Positions 35,795-45,814 of a stretch of DNA of 64,000 nucleotides are shown one piece after another (position 1 is the first letter of the stretch; every line of letters begins with the position of its first letter). This DNA is from Metarhizium brunneum (taxonomy: Eukaryota; Ascomycota; Sordariomycetes; Hypocreales; Clavicipitaceae). Under the pieces are notes generated by a model. The model saw only the letters and a list, made by a program, of their open reading frames with translations. It had not been told where the DNA came from and ran no database searches. A program made the translations under genes and the position numbers. The DNA lies in the NCBI RefSeq assembly GCF_013426205.1, contig NC_089424.1, forward strand, positions 3,410,001 to 3,474,000. Direction: 5' to 3'.

Positions 35795-36070
35795 CCGGTC
35801 CTCTTGGTATATTGGAAATTTCTATGATTCTTGTCGCGCCTCTTTTCTTTACAACGGTCAGTTCGTTTGCAACTGTACCACCAAAATTTCCCATGATCTT
35901 GATTCTTGCCGCGATCATAACGGCTCTCTCATGACGTTTCATCTTTGAAGCCCCCTGCCCGATTTTGAAATAAGACGTCATACACACTCTTCCATGGTCC
36001 ATGTTGGAAAAGGATTACACAATGATTAAAACGTTAAAAGACTTCATAAACGCCGTGTCCGAAGCTCTTT

Positions 36071-37874
36071 CTATGAGATTTGCTTGATATTGCATGACCA
36101 TCCAGAACCGGCTTCCAAGAGAGGCAAACTACGCAGTGTTAGTACCAAATAAAGTATCCTTCCCAGGGATATTTGACATACCTAGCACCCAGACACCACC
36201 CCAGCTCGTTGCCCTTAATCTTCTTGGCAATCTTGACCTCTCTATCAATAGGCATGTCGTATCCGTGATGCAGAAGTACGGTCATAAAGTTCAAGTCTAG
36301 ACAGTACTGCTCACGACCCTTGAGCTCCTCAAGAGCACCAGGAACGCTGTCAAAAGTGCCCCAGCCCGTTTGGCCCTTGCAGACAGTCTGTGCTAGGTCG
36401 TGAAGCTCACGGATGGTGAAGGAGTCGGGCATGCCGAGGGGTTGGGTGCGGTCGTAAAAGTAGGAGAAGATATAAACATCCTCCTTGGCAAAGGTCTTTG
36501 CGAGAGATGGCTGGTGAACACCGTTGAACGAGCAGGGAGCGAGCTTACATTCCTTGTCCTTTTCGAGGATTCGTTCGGCGAGGCTGCGGCATTGTGAGGC
36601 GTGCGAAGCGGAGGGCTCGGCGGGACCAGTGAAGTTGTACGTCTTCTTAGTATCCTTGTCGAATTCGACTTCGATCTCGCGAGTGCGGCCGGGGGTAATA
36701 CAAGGGTGTACGATGGGCTTGGTTTGCCAGGTGGTGTCATCTTCCTTGGACTTCTTCATGTCGTTTACAAGGAGCCGGTGAATGGCGTTGCGGGCCTCCA
36801 TCAGACCATAGCCCAGGTGAGAATGCTGGTACAGATCGAACTTCTGGCCGCCAAAGTCAAGAGAGAACTTGTGGTCGCCCTCGGCAAGCTTCTCAGGCAT
36901 GCCACCAGCCTTGGCCTCCTTAAAGGTAGGCTGGAAAACAATCTGAGTCGAGCCGCCACCGAGATCGAAAACAGCAGCAGTCTCACTCTTATCGGGACCG
37001 CCAATTTTGCCGAGAAGGTAGTTGGTCGTGATCCATGCGTAGACACCCTCATCGGCGCCATCCATGACAGAAACGCCACCTTTTTCATCGGAGACAACGG
37101 GGAAAGGATAGTCTTTCTCAAGGTGTTCGCGCACCTGCTTGAGGATAGCGTCGGACTTCTGGGGTCCAACCTTGCGCAAACCGGCGGTGGCCTTGACGGC
37201 GACGGGGCTGCATCGCTTGAGCTTCTCGGGGACGTTCTCCATGGCGACAGCCATCAGGGGATCCAGAGATTTGGCGGCGGCGATAGGGTCGTCGGCGTAC
37301 TTGCTGAGACCTCCGACAGATTTCTCCGTCATCTTGAACTCTTCGCTCTCAAGCTCGGGAACAGGACCGCAGTTGTTGAACTTGTACACATGGATTCTGG
37401 AGCCGGTGCTGCCAGCATCAATCATGAGGACATACTGAACAATCGGCTTATCCTTGGAGTAGGACTTGGCACACCGAGTGGTTCCGTAGGATGAGTCGGT
37501 AGGTACCTGGCCATCGTTGGGTTTGTTGACCTCAGGGGTAGTGCTCGTCGTGGTGCCGGTCTTGTGGCCAGTCTTGTGAGGGGCTGCAAAAAGTCATATC
37601 GTTAGCAAATGCTTTCCTGCTACCGCAGAATAGTCTAATACGCACCCTCACTGCGGACGTCAACACCTCTCGGTGACAGCCAGTAGAACAGCAGACAAAC
37701 GGACAAGACAATTGCAGCAGTCTTGACCCATCGAGTCTTTTGCGACTGTGACATCCACTGTTCCTTCATCCTCGCAAAAACACCCTGAGGACGACCGTTT
37801 CCGTATCGATCAGGTTTCTCGTGAGGGTCGTGAACGGTGTGTTTCGTCGGCAGCGAGACCGACTGCTTTCGCAT
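36071..37874 (-). CDS. GDA1: Golgi guanosine diphosphatase Gda1 (GDA1/CD39 apyrase family)
   Basis: Gda1 hydrolyses GDP to GMP in the Golgi lumen so that GMP can exchange for GDP-mannose, which supports mannosylation. Exons 37646-37874, 36182-37583 and 36071-36128 (minus strand) give 562 residues. It is a type II membrane protein: a short basic cytosolic head, a membrane segment at about 50-67 (VKTAAIVLSVCLLFYWL), then a Thr-rich stem. The lumenal domain has the apyrase-conserved regions DAGSTGSRIHVY, KATAGLR, GADEGVYAWITTNYLLGKIG and FDLGGGSTQIVFQP. The last intron (36129-36181) must be removed to obtain the normal tail, GASLPLLEAGSGWSC; reading through gives an aberrant end. Start 37874 is chosen because the sequence upstream of it has no conserved feature. 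Confidence 0.95.
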
Positions 37875-38909
37875 GAGGGATGATTTGCGTTGGTGGCACG
37901 CAAGTCCGTCTTGACTCTCGCCCTTCAATCGCGAGAGCGAGCAACTTGACGCAAAAAATGCAACGATTGAAACGTGTGTAACGAGTGGCACGTATGCAAG
38001 CTAAGGAAGAGTAAGCCGCAGGCGACGTATTGGAGGGAGTGTAACGAAGAGAAAACGGCAGTCAATCACTAGGTGAGAGGAGGAAAAAGTGCCACGCAAG
38101 ACAAAAATAGCTGGGCGAAAAAGGGATGACAGCCACACTTCCAATGACGGGTATGTGGATGGTCGACGACGGCAACGATGGTGGGTAAGGATAAAAGGGG
38201 ATCTGGAATGTCTTGGGGGGTGGGTGGGGGGAGAGGAGCCGTGGGTAGACGAATCACATGTCCATATGCAGCCAGATGGCGAATGTGCAGACACAAACCA
38301 GACTCCACCAGTTTGCGTCGACCCTTGTCCAAGCAACATGTGAACTAATAAAAAGCCCTACATACTATGTATTACCGGACTCCTTATTAATTAATGTTTC
38401 GCTCTGTAGTCAAATGAAATTACACGCATGATACAAGCATCGTGCAAGCGTAAAATCTAAAACAGTATTGGGCTGTACCAGGCCAAGGACAGTAAGAGTC
38501 TAGAAAAGTAGACTGTCTGTACACGCATCGTGACGCGTCAGACTCCTTATCACTGAGTAAACCAGGCTGGACGTTGAGTGGAATAGGGCCTTCAACATTC
38601 AATATTGCCCAGCACCAATCCATATCGAGGCGACGCATCCAACACTTGTTCAAATTAGTGCAGCAATTCCTGTCCATCATCGTGGATATGAACTGACTGG
38701 TTCATGCCTTCCTCATACAACGTAGCGGCCGCGCTCTGAAACACACTGAAGGGCTGATCCGCTTTATGTGGAAGGTCAGTAAATTAGATTGGGAAATCAT
38801 CATTCAAGCGGAAATGCCAACTCGAGGTCTTCTTGGTAAGTTGAAACGTCGTTTTTTTATAGCTGCGTGTGATAAAAGGAATCATTCCCTCATTAAAAAG
38901 TACAGCGTC
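37875..38909. other. Intergenic region without a supported gene
   Basis: GDA1 promoter/5' UTR and carboxypeptidase 3' flank. A G-rich run lies at 38214-38235. No coding block. Confidence 0.6.
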
Positions 38910-40922
38910 TTACAACTCCCCATCACCCACTTCCTTATCTTCAACAACAAAATAGTCCCTGACTGTCACCTTGCCGCTGTTCACCTTCTCCCAAATCTCA
39001 GGCGTACAAGTCTCAGGCGCCAGGATGTAGCACTTGGGCTCGGGCGCCTTGGGAGCAGCCTGCTTAACGTGCCAGGTGTCCGGAGGGCCGACAGTCGACA
39101 ACTCGTCGTGTACAGGCAACAAGCCAGTGGGGATATCACGGTTGAACAATGCACGCATGAAGATTTCATACGCAGCCTCGGGCTGATACACGGGGATCAT
39201 GTGTCCAGCCTGATAGACACGAGTAAAGCTGAAGTTGCCAAACTGGCGGGTAAGCCCGCCCACGCCTTCAGACGTAATCAAGGGGGTGTACCCAGCCTTC
39301 TTGAAGTCCTCTGCGCGCGAGTAAGGGATGGCAAGAGATGACATTTCTCCTCCGATCCAGTTGCAGGCGAAGTCGCGATCTCCATACATCATATGCACCT
39401 TAACACCCGAGTCGAGAAGGTAGCCAACTGCGTCCAAGAATCCGCCATGAATCTCATCCAAGGTGGCGAAAAAGTTCAGGGCGACGGTCTGTGATGACAT
39501 GGTAAAGTTGACAGGACTACCAAGGGCTCCGAGGGCCTTTTCTTGAGCGAGGTAGCCGATGTAGTGTGGAGGCGGGAATGGGTCATTCTTGGGGTGCGAG
39601 ATGTCGAAACGAGCATTGTTGCTATTTTCGAAAGCCATTTCGCCGCTCATCGCGCACGTTTCTTCCATCTTTGGGCATAGTTCTGAGGGGAAGTCTCGCG
39701 CCACTCTGAGCGCATTCTTGTCGATGCCAACAAGCTCCTTCTGGCACTGAATGATTTGGTCACGACAACCCCCCTCCCGGGTAAAGTTGTGCATTAGCCC
39801 ATCATAGACGGTCTTGTTGATGGCCTTGATATCATAAGTCTATGAGGTTGTTAGTATATCCGTACACCACGGGTCGTTGGTGGTACCAGACTGCGCCTAC
39901 ATTGTTAAAAGGGAAGATGATGGACGCCTCTTCCTGGATAACGGCGTCAAGGTAGCCATTGACGATGCCCAGAGTATCAAGATGAAGATAGTGTGCGTGT
40001 TCCACATCAATAGTTCCATTGAGAATCTTTTCATTCTGCTGCTGGAAGAAGCGCATGAATCCAGGCCCATAATGGCCGCCGTAGCTCTCAGCCCACATAC
40101 TGATTCGGTCATCATTCGGCTTGTAATGAGGGAATTCAGTGAAGAAGGTCTGGGCAAAGTGCCACAATGCATGGGCAGCCTGCTGGGTGCTGTTGGTGGT
40201 GTGAGACAACTTTTGACTGGAAAGAGTGCCAATTCGTGTTGTAAGGTTGGTCTGAGGTGTTTCGGTCGAAAAGTTGGTGGGAACAATGATGGCCTCTTCA
40301 CTGCCAGCGTATACGGTCACATTGGTGGGAATGTCGTATGAGAAGCCGACTTGATTAGGCTCATCAATGTAGAGCATGTTGACATAGTTATTCCAGCTCC
40401 AAGGATTATGAATTGTAGACTTGGAATCGTCACCAATGAAACAAGGACCGTTCTCGCCCAAAAGACCGATCATGGAAGAGCCACCAGGGCCCCCGTTGAG
40501 CCAAATGGCCAGCGGAGCATTTTCCGGTTCATGACGAGCCTCAAAAAACCAAAAGAATCTAAACATTATGAGATTCAATGCATTGCATAAATGCCCAATT
40601 CTCAGTACAAACTTACGTGTTGACGGGATAATCCTGCTTCTCGCCCGAGCCATCATCCAATAAACCTGGGGGAAGGTGGACGTGGCCAGCGTAGGATTTG
40701 ACGCCCGGTGTGGACTCACAAAGCCCCGGCTACAAGGTTTGCGGTTATTAGCCATTTGATTGATCCAAATACAGAAGATAGGGCCGGTCTCACCTCTTTG
40801 AATGAAATGGTCACGTTCTCGTGAAGCTTGGATTTGATGACCTTGACGCCCTCAGAAGGAGGTGGGAACTGGGCGGCAGCCAGACTGGCCAGACCGCCAA
40901 GCAAGAGACCTGTAGAAAGCAT
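38910..40922 (-). CDS. Secreted serine carboxypeptidase, peptidase family S10 (carboxypeptidase S1 type)
   Basis: It removes C-terminal residues from peptides, usually at acid pH. Exons 40794-40922, 40617-40729, 39901-40558 and 38910-39839 (minus strand) give 609 residues. The signal peptide is [18 protein letters not shown]. Next come the family's mature start ([14 protein letters not shown]) and [15 protein letters not shown]. Substrate-binding LNGGPGGSS is followed by the catalytic triad: Ser in [11 protein letters not shown] (about 238), Asp in [10 protein letters not shown] (about 452) and His in [10 protein letters not shown] (about 514). Many N-x-S/T sites fit secretion. Dermatophyte SCPA relatives carry a GPI signal; here the tail is acidic (ending [10 protein letters not shown]) without a hydrophobic segment, so it is probably free in the medium, cell wall or vacuole. 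The 39840-39900 intron has an ACTAAC branch site. Confidence 0.95.
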
Positions 40923-41765
40923 CTTTCTTGTTTGTGGCTAAATAAATCAACAAATTACACAAATCATAGCGTGTGAAATCGAGGGAGTTCTAATGTTCCT
41001 TGAAATTGCCCAAGTCGAAGAAACTAGGGTCTTCATCCCGGAAGTCGTACCCCCGCTGTCTGGACTCTCTAGGGCGCCATCCCCACGCACCTTGTTGGCC
41101 ACGGTGACCGCAGTACATTGAAGCAGGCCCAGCAGGGAGTAGACAGTCATGTCGCTTCAATGTTCTGGACCTGCCCTTCAAGGAATGCCGCCGGGGATGG
41201 TACCCGATAGGCGTTTACAGCGAGTAAAGTAACTCACTGCGCGGGGTGGTGTATTTCTGGACAGGGTATGGCGGCGCGAAGTCGCCGAGGCGGAATTACC
41301 AGACCCATTCAGAACAAAGCCGTGGCTGAGACATTCTTTGGAGACTAAAACTACGTACTCCGTACTTTGCAAGTTAATTTATTCTTACACGCTCGGCCGC
41401 CGATAGTCGTCAGATTTTTTTATCCAGACAATAAAAGTGTAGCCCAAGTTAAAGCAGGCCTTCGCAGTGTTTCTGGGCGGTGCACGTGACGACGCAGTCC
41501 CGGGGCGACGACCATGGCAAGCCTGGAGTTTCAAATCATCGGAGTCGGAGTAGGAGCATCCAGATTTGGGCGCTAAACGAGGACACGTCCACTCCAGAAG
41601 CTTCGGTTCACGTACTCGATGTTGCCTGGCCTCCAAACCCTCATATCAGCAGCTGCCTCCCGCGACACCCGCAAAGTCAAACAAAATGCATAGAGATTAA
41701 CCAACCAGAAGTAATTCGAAAGACCTGATCACTTACCTACCAGACATCTGGCCCAACACAAAAAC
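40923..41765. other. Divergent intergenic region
   Basis: Promoter region for the carboxypeptidase and the PPPDE gene. Contains GTACTCCGTAC at 41355-41365. No coding block seen. Confidence 0.6.
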
Positions 41766-43553
41766 ATGGACGTTCAACTGCTGGTATACGACCTCTCCCG
41801 CGGATTGGCCCGGCAAATGTCCATGGGCTTATTAGGCTTCCAACTCGATGCCATATACCACACCTCAATTCAGCTCAATGGCCGCGAGTACGTTTATGAT
41901 GGCGGCATCATTGCCATCACACCGGGGTCATCTCACCTAGGTCAGCCATTGGAGAAGATTCACCTGGGGACCACCAATCTGCCGTTGGACATAATCGAGG
42001 AGTACCTGGATTCGTTGCGGCCTATATTCACATTAGAGGTAGGTTACAACGACAGCTGCAGTAGCAATCATTTTTTTCTGACTAGCATTGTCCAGGCATA
42101 TGATCTCTTTCGTCACAATTGCAACAATTTCAGCGACTCCTTTGCCAACTTTCTTGTCGGCAAAGGCATTCCCAGTCATATTGTCAGCATGCCACAGGCC
42201 GTATTAGATTCACCCATGGGCCGCATGTTACTACCTCAATTGACTCAAGGAATAAATGCAGGCCGATCAAACGGATCTATCCTCGGCCTGGAGCAAAGTG
42301 CTCAGGTTTCCAGCAACGGATCAAGGCCGCACGGAGTCAAGGTTGTTGCTACATTAGACGAGCTCACGCGCCTGCTGGACGGCGCAAGAGACTCATGCGC
42401 CATAGTGTTTTTCACCTCTGCTACTTGTCCGCCATGCAAGATGATGTATCCGCTGTATGACCGGCTGGCGGAAGAGTTTGGCAACCAAGTCACGTTTATC
42501 AAGGCAGACGTCTCTCAACCCCAATCCATGAGTATTTCGCACAATTTCTCCGTCAGAGCAACACCAACCTTTGTTACCATGCTCAAAGGCAAGGAGGAAA
42601 CTAGATGGAGCGGAGCTAGCCAAACAACTCTGCGAAATAACATCCAACTTCTTGTACACGCGGCACATCCATCTCATCCGCACGAGAATCTACGACTACC
42701 CAGCTTCTCCGATCCGAATTCCCGGCCTGTTCTCTATTCGAAAGTGCCCCCAATGGCGAAGTTGGAAGCGAAGATGGGCGACGTTGCCAAAAGACCGCAG
42801 ATTCAGAAGCTCAAATCTTTCTTGGAAGCGCGAAGTACCTTAGGTCCCCAAGATGCCGTTCTTCCTGAACTTGAGGAGCTGTCAGATTGCATCCGGGACT
42901 CGGTTTCGCAACTTCCTCCCGAGGTCCTGTTCGCAGTTATTGACCTCTTCCGATGCGCGCTGTCAGACCCTCGTGTGAGTGCCTACTCCTCCGAAGAAGC
43001 AGAACACAAAACCATCAAGACCGTCTTGAATTCCGTCAACAGTTTAGGCTCTTGTCCATACGCCCTGCGCCTAGTAACAATCCAGATGGCATGCAACATG
43101 TTTTCCACGCCGCTATTTGCGCACGAAGTTCTACAGCATGCCAGCCTACGTTCTGCGCTCGTACAACTAGTAACCACTAGTTTCCTAGATGATGCCCACA
43201 ACAATATACGAGTGGCGTCGGCATCACTCCTCTTCAACATTGCCCTGGCTGGCCGTGGAGAAAGAGACAGAGATTCTAGCGCTGGTCTCCCCGAAGAGGA
43301 TCAAGTAGAGTTGGCTGCTGCGCTGCTCGAGGCTATCGCGCAGGAGGACAAGTCGGTAGAAGCTCTGCAAGGCATGCTCTCTGCTCTGGGCCATCTGGTG
43401 TTCGGCATCAGTTTAGGCGGTGAGCTGGCTGATCTTTTGAGAGCATTAGACGCGCAAGGAACCATATTGGCCAAGACGAAGCTCTTCCCTAACGAGCAGC
43501 TTATACAAGAAGTTGGAGAGGAGCTGCTGGGTAAAGGGCTACGGAAACCATAA
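41766..43553 (+). CDS. PPPDE (DeSI-like) peptidase - thioredoxin - PUL domain fusion
   Basis: Three domains in order. A PPPDE isopeptidase-like domain (about 1-150) has the catalytic pair His32 in IYHTSIQ and Cys100 in HNCNNFSD, plus a G-rich VYDGG block. A thioredoxin domain (about 190-300) has the active site TCPPCKMMYP. A C-terminal all-helical PUL domain follows (about 330-576); in other proteins PUL binds the AAA+ unfoldase Cdc48/p97. The family cleaves ubiquitin or SUMO-like modifiers; the Trx part may add redox control (inference). Exons are 41766-42038 and 42096-43553 (576 residues). The 57-nt intron (GTAGGT, CTGAC branch, CAG) is in frame and stop-free, so a retained-intron form would insert 19 residues just before the catalytic Cys. 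The splice restores the family block TLEAYDLFRHNCNNF. Confidence 0.9.
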   Translation: MDVQLLVYDLSRGLARQMSMGLLGFQLDAIYHTSIQLNGREYVYDGGIIAITPGSSHLGQPLEKIHLGTTNLPLDIIEEYLDSLRPIFTLEVGYNDSCSSNHFFLTSIVQAYDLFRHNCNNFSDSFANFLVGKGIPSHIVSMPQAVLDSPMGRMLLPQLTQGINAGRSNGSILGLEQSAQVSSNGSRPHGVKVVATLDELTRLLDGARDSCAIVFFTSATCPPCKMMYPLYDRLAEEFGNQVTFIKADVSQPQSMSISHNFSVRATPTFVTMLKGKEETRWSGASQTTLRNNIQLLVHAAHPSHPHENLRLPSFSDPNSRPVLYSKVPPMAKLEAKMGDVAKRPQIQKLKSFLEARSTLGPQDAVLPELEELSDCIRDSVSQLPPEVLFAVIDLFRCALSDPRVSAYSSEEAEHKTIKTVLNSVNSLGSCPYALRLVTIQMACNMFSTPLFAHEVLQHASLRSALVQLVTTSFLDDAHNNIRVASASLLFNIALAGRGERDRDSSAGLPEEDQVELAAALLEAIAQEDKSVEALQGMLSALGHLVFGISLGGELADLLRALDAQGTILAKTKLFPNEQLIQEVGEELLGKGLRKP

Positions 43554-43873
43554 TGACAGATGAGAGTACGAGTGGCGCGTTTGGGCGATGAGTGTTTCAC
43601 CAAGATGTTCTTAGTCTGAATGGGGTTGCCAGGCTTCCATTATTGTGTTACTTGACGCGTGATTCTAAGCTAAATGTGCCAGTTTAGTATTCAGGAAGGA
43701 GTCACTCGTGTGTGTGCCCAACGACCGCTTACCTCTTTTCTCCCCCTGCGTCTTGCGCATACTGACCATCCCAAGCTTGCTGCCTGGACTCTTTCTACTT
43801 GGATTCGACATCGGAAAACACCTTATTTTATCTTGTTAACACAACGACACCTACCAGAGTTGGCTAATTCAAC
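43554..43873. other. Short intergenic region
   Basis: 3' flank of the PPPDE gene and promoter of the small secreted protein gene. No conserved feature noted. Confidence 0.6.
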
Positions 43874-44230
43874 ATGATGCTACCTAAATTCGCAATCATC
43901 ATGGCAAGCTATCTTGCCAACTTGGCTGCCGCATATCCAGCCTCCCGCGCCGTCAACGAGATAGCATACCCCTCGTGCGGAGGGCTCACGGACAAACCCC
44001 ACGAGTGCAATACGCAGTCAATATGCATGGATGACCCTCGAGAGCCGAACAGCTGCGGCATGGCATGCGATGTTCCTGGTATTTGCATCCCCAGGAATGC
44101 GGCGACTTGTCAGACAGGGACAGAGACGTGCCCGCAGGGGCAAAAGTGTTTTGGAGATTTGAGGTTCAAGTGTAAGGGGAATAATTGTCACGGACTGTGC
44201 TTGTATCCAAAGGGGGATGGTTCTGTATAA
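43874..44230 (+). CDS. Small secreted cysteine-rich protein (effector-like candidate)
   Basis: A single exon of 118 residues. A signal peptide (MMLPKFAIIMASYLANLAAA) has a likely cut near residue 20. The mature part has about 95 residues and 12 cysteines, enough for six disulfides, as in the spaced segments SCGGL, HECN, NSCGMACD, GICIP, ETCPQGQKC and NNCHGLC. ATG at 43874 is followed at once by a second ATG at 43877; either gives the same signal. I recognise no named domain. Small secreted Cys-rich proteins in this fungal class are often host-interaction or cell-surface proteins, but nothing here fixes a role. An intergenic repeat word, TACGGAGTAC, lies 109 bp after the stop. Confidence 0.75.
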   Translation: MMLPKFAIIMASYLANLAAAYPASRAVNEIAYPSCGGLTDKPHECNTQSICMDDPREPNSCGMACDVPGICIPRNAATCQTGTETCPQGQKCFGDLRFKCKGNNCHGLCLYPKGDGSV

Positions 44231-45085
44231 GGATTGAGAGGTTGCTCGGGCGAGTCTAGATCGAAGACGAGGCTTCGGGGTGCGTGAGTTGAAAACTTCC
44301 GTCATAGACGCTACGATATCCTGGAAGGTTTTGCAACCTACGGAGTACAGTGGACCGCCTCACATGAACTGGCTGGCACGTGTTTGTTTTGGCCCTATAA
44401 GTATTGGTACTTAGCCTTGAAGACGTGTTTTAGTTATATTTGAACTGAATACTGTCCTGGACTTCAAAAACGTTTGGGAAACACGACGCGTGAATGAGCG
44501 GCACACAGCAGCACTGGTGCATTTTTTCAGTCCACCACCAGCGAACCAATCAGGGCAGGGACAAGGAATCCACCAACCCAGTACAGCCTAGCGCGGTCCA
44601 CATCCATCTTTCTATATCTTCCCGTGCATCCGCTCAAAGTTTTCTCTCTTTTTCTTCCTTTCTTCTTCATCAAAAAGCTATCTGAGCTGCCACGACCTTC
44701 ACCTAGACCTCCCACGGTGTCGCGTTGCCTTTCCCCAACGGGGAAGCGCTCAGAAGAGTAAAACCCTTGGATATAGGAAATTTTCCGCAAGATCGTTTTC
44801 GGACGAAGCAGTAGGCGGAACAATGCCAAGAAGGGGGGACATCTCTTTGATGAAAAGTAAAGTGATTCTCTTGTAGACGTGACGGACAGCAAACATACGA
44901 CTGAGATAGGACCACACTGTATCATGGACTCGGGCTTGCCATCTTGAAACCAAATCGCATCAAGGCCGGGCCGGATTCTTGGAAATGCGAAATGAACGTT
45001 GCAGTTGAACATCTGAGATTCATTCATGTCTTGGAGAGGCGCGATGCATGACGGTACTCGTACATTTGCTCTAGCTGCATGCTAA
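44231..45085. other. Intergenic region; one unconvincing antisense frame
   Basis: Contains TACGGAGTAC at 44339-44348. A 166-codon minus-strand frame (44527-45027) ends in a hydrophobic segment (ARLYWVGGFLVPALIG), but most of it looks non-coding, so it is not called. Confidence 0.5.
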
Positions 45086-45455
45086 TCAATCCTGCGCTAC
45101 TGCACTCAAATCGCCTCCCGGCATCTTGCTCCGATGCTGGTCTCGAACAAATTCTTCAATCTTGTGGTCGTGATGAGGCCTGTCGGGCGGACCAGGGATT
45201 TCATCCCGTTCTTCTCCAGGCGACTTCTCTTTGGGCGCCAGGACCTTGCCTGCGGCCGGAATGAACTCGGCAACTGCACTTGTTAGGCGACTTTTAAAGT
45301 CAACTAGAGAGATGTATGGGAACGCATTGCCTACTCTTTTCCACGATTGGATTCAGTTTTGGATCTTGGTCTCGCTCTCGCTGGTCCACAGCCGCCTTGT
45401 CTAGCTGGGTCTTGAAATTCTCTTGTTGGGCGTTGGAGTCGTTACTAGACGCCAT
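45086..45455 (-). CDS. Small conserved fungal protein of unknown function
   Basis: Exons 45335-45455 and 45086-45273 (minus strand) join across a 61-nt intron (GTAGGC...GCAG) to 102 residues. It is very polar and probably helical or disordered: an N-terminal half rich in Gln, Asp and Lys (KTQLDKAAVDQRERDQDPK), then NPIVEKIAEFIPAAGKVL, and a C-terminal block PDRPHHDHKIEEFVRDQHRS. The last two blocks read like conserved motifs of a family I recall from other Sordariomycetes, but I cannot name it. There is no signal peptide, membrane segment or metal site beyond the two adjacent histidines. It is divergent from the CobW GTPase with 359 bp between starts. Confidence 0.7.
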
Positions 45456-45814
45456 TTTGAGCACGCAGACTCCCTGTTTAGTTACAATGACAATAATGAG
45501 AGTGTGAAAAGCGTAATTCAAAATGAAGAGCGTGACACTGATTCATATATCCCGATCCATGGTCAATTACAAGGCGGGCTATGCAACTACATGACGTCAA
45601 GCCCGTTGGCGTTTCAACCCCCCATTTTCTCCTCCGTAACAACTAACTGCCTCCGATACAACGTGGGGTTGATAAGATAAGCAGCCAGAATCTCCCAACC
45701 TTCAATCCCGGGGGGAGAGAAAAGCATTCGATCTAACAAGCAGCGCACGCCCTGCAATCCCGCTCCGTCACCCGCGATTCTTCCACACGAGTCGTCTCTA
45801 GCTGGCTGGGGAAA
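45456..45814. other. Divergent promoter region
   Basis: 359 bp between the small conserved gene and the CobW gene. No further feature identified. Confidence 0.6.

Noticed and set aside
44527..45027. Minus-strand frame of 166 codons ending in a hydrophobic segment
   Set aside because: Most of the frame looks non-coding. The final segment could be a small membrane peptide, but no splice model or conserved block supports it.
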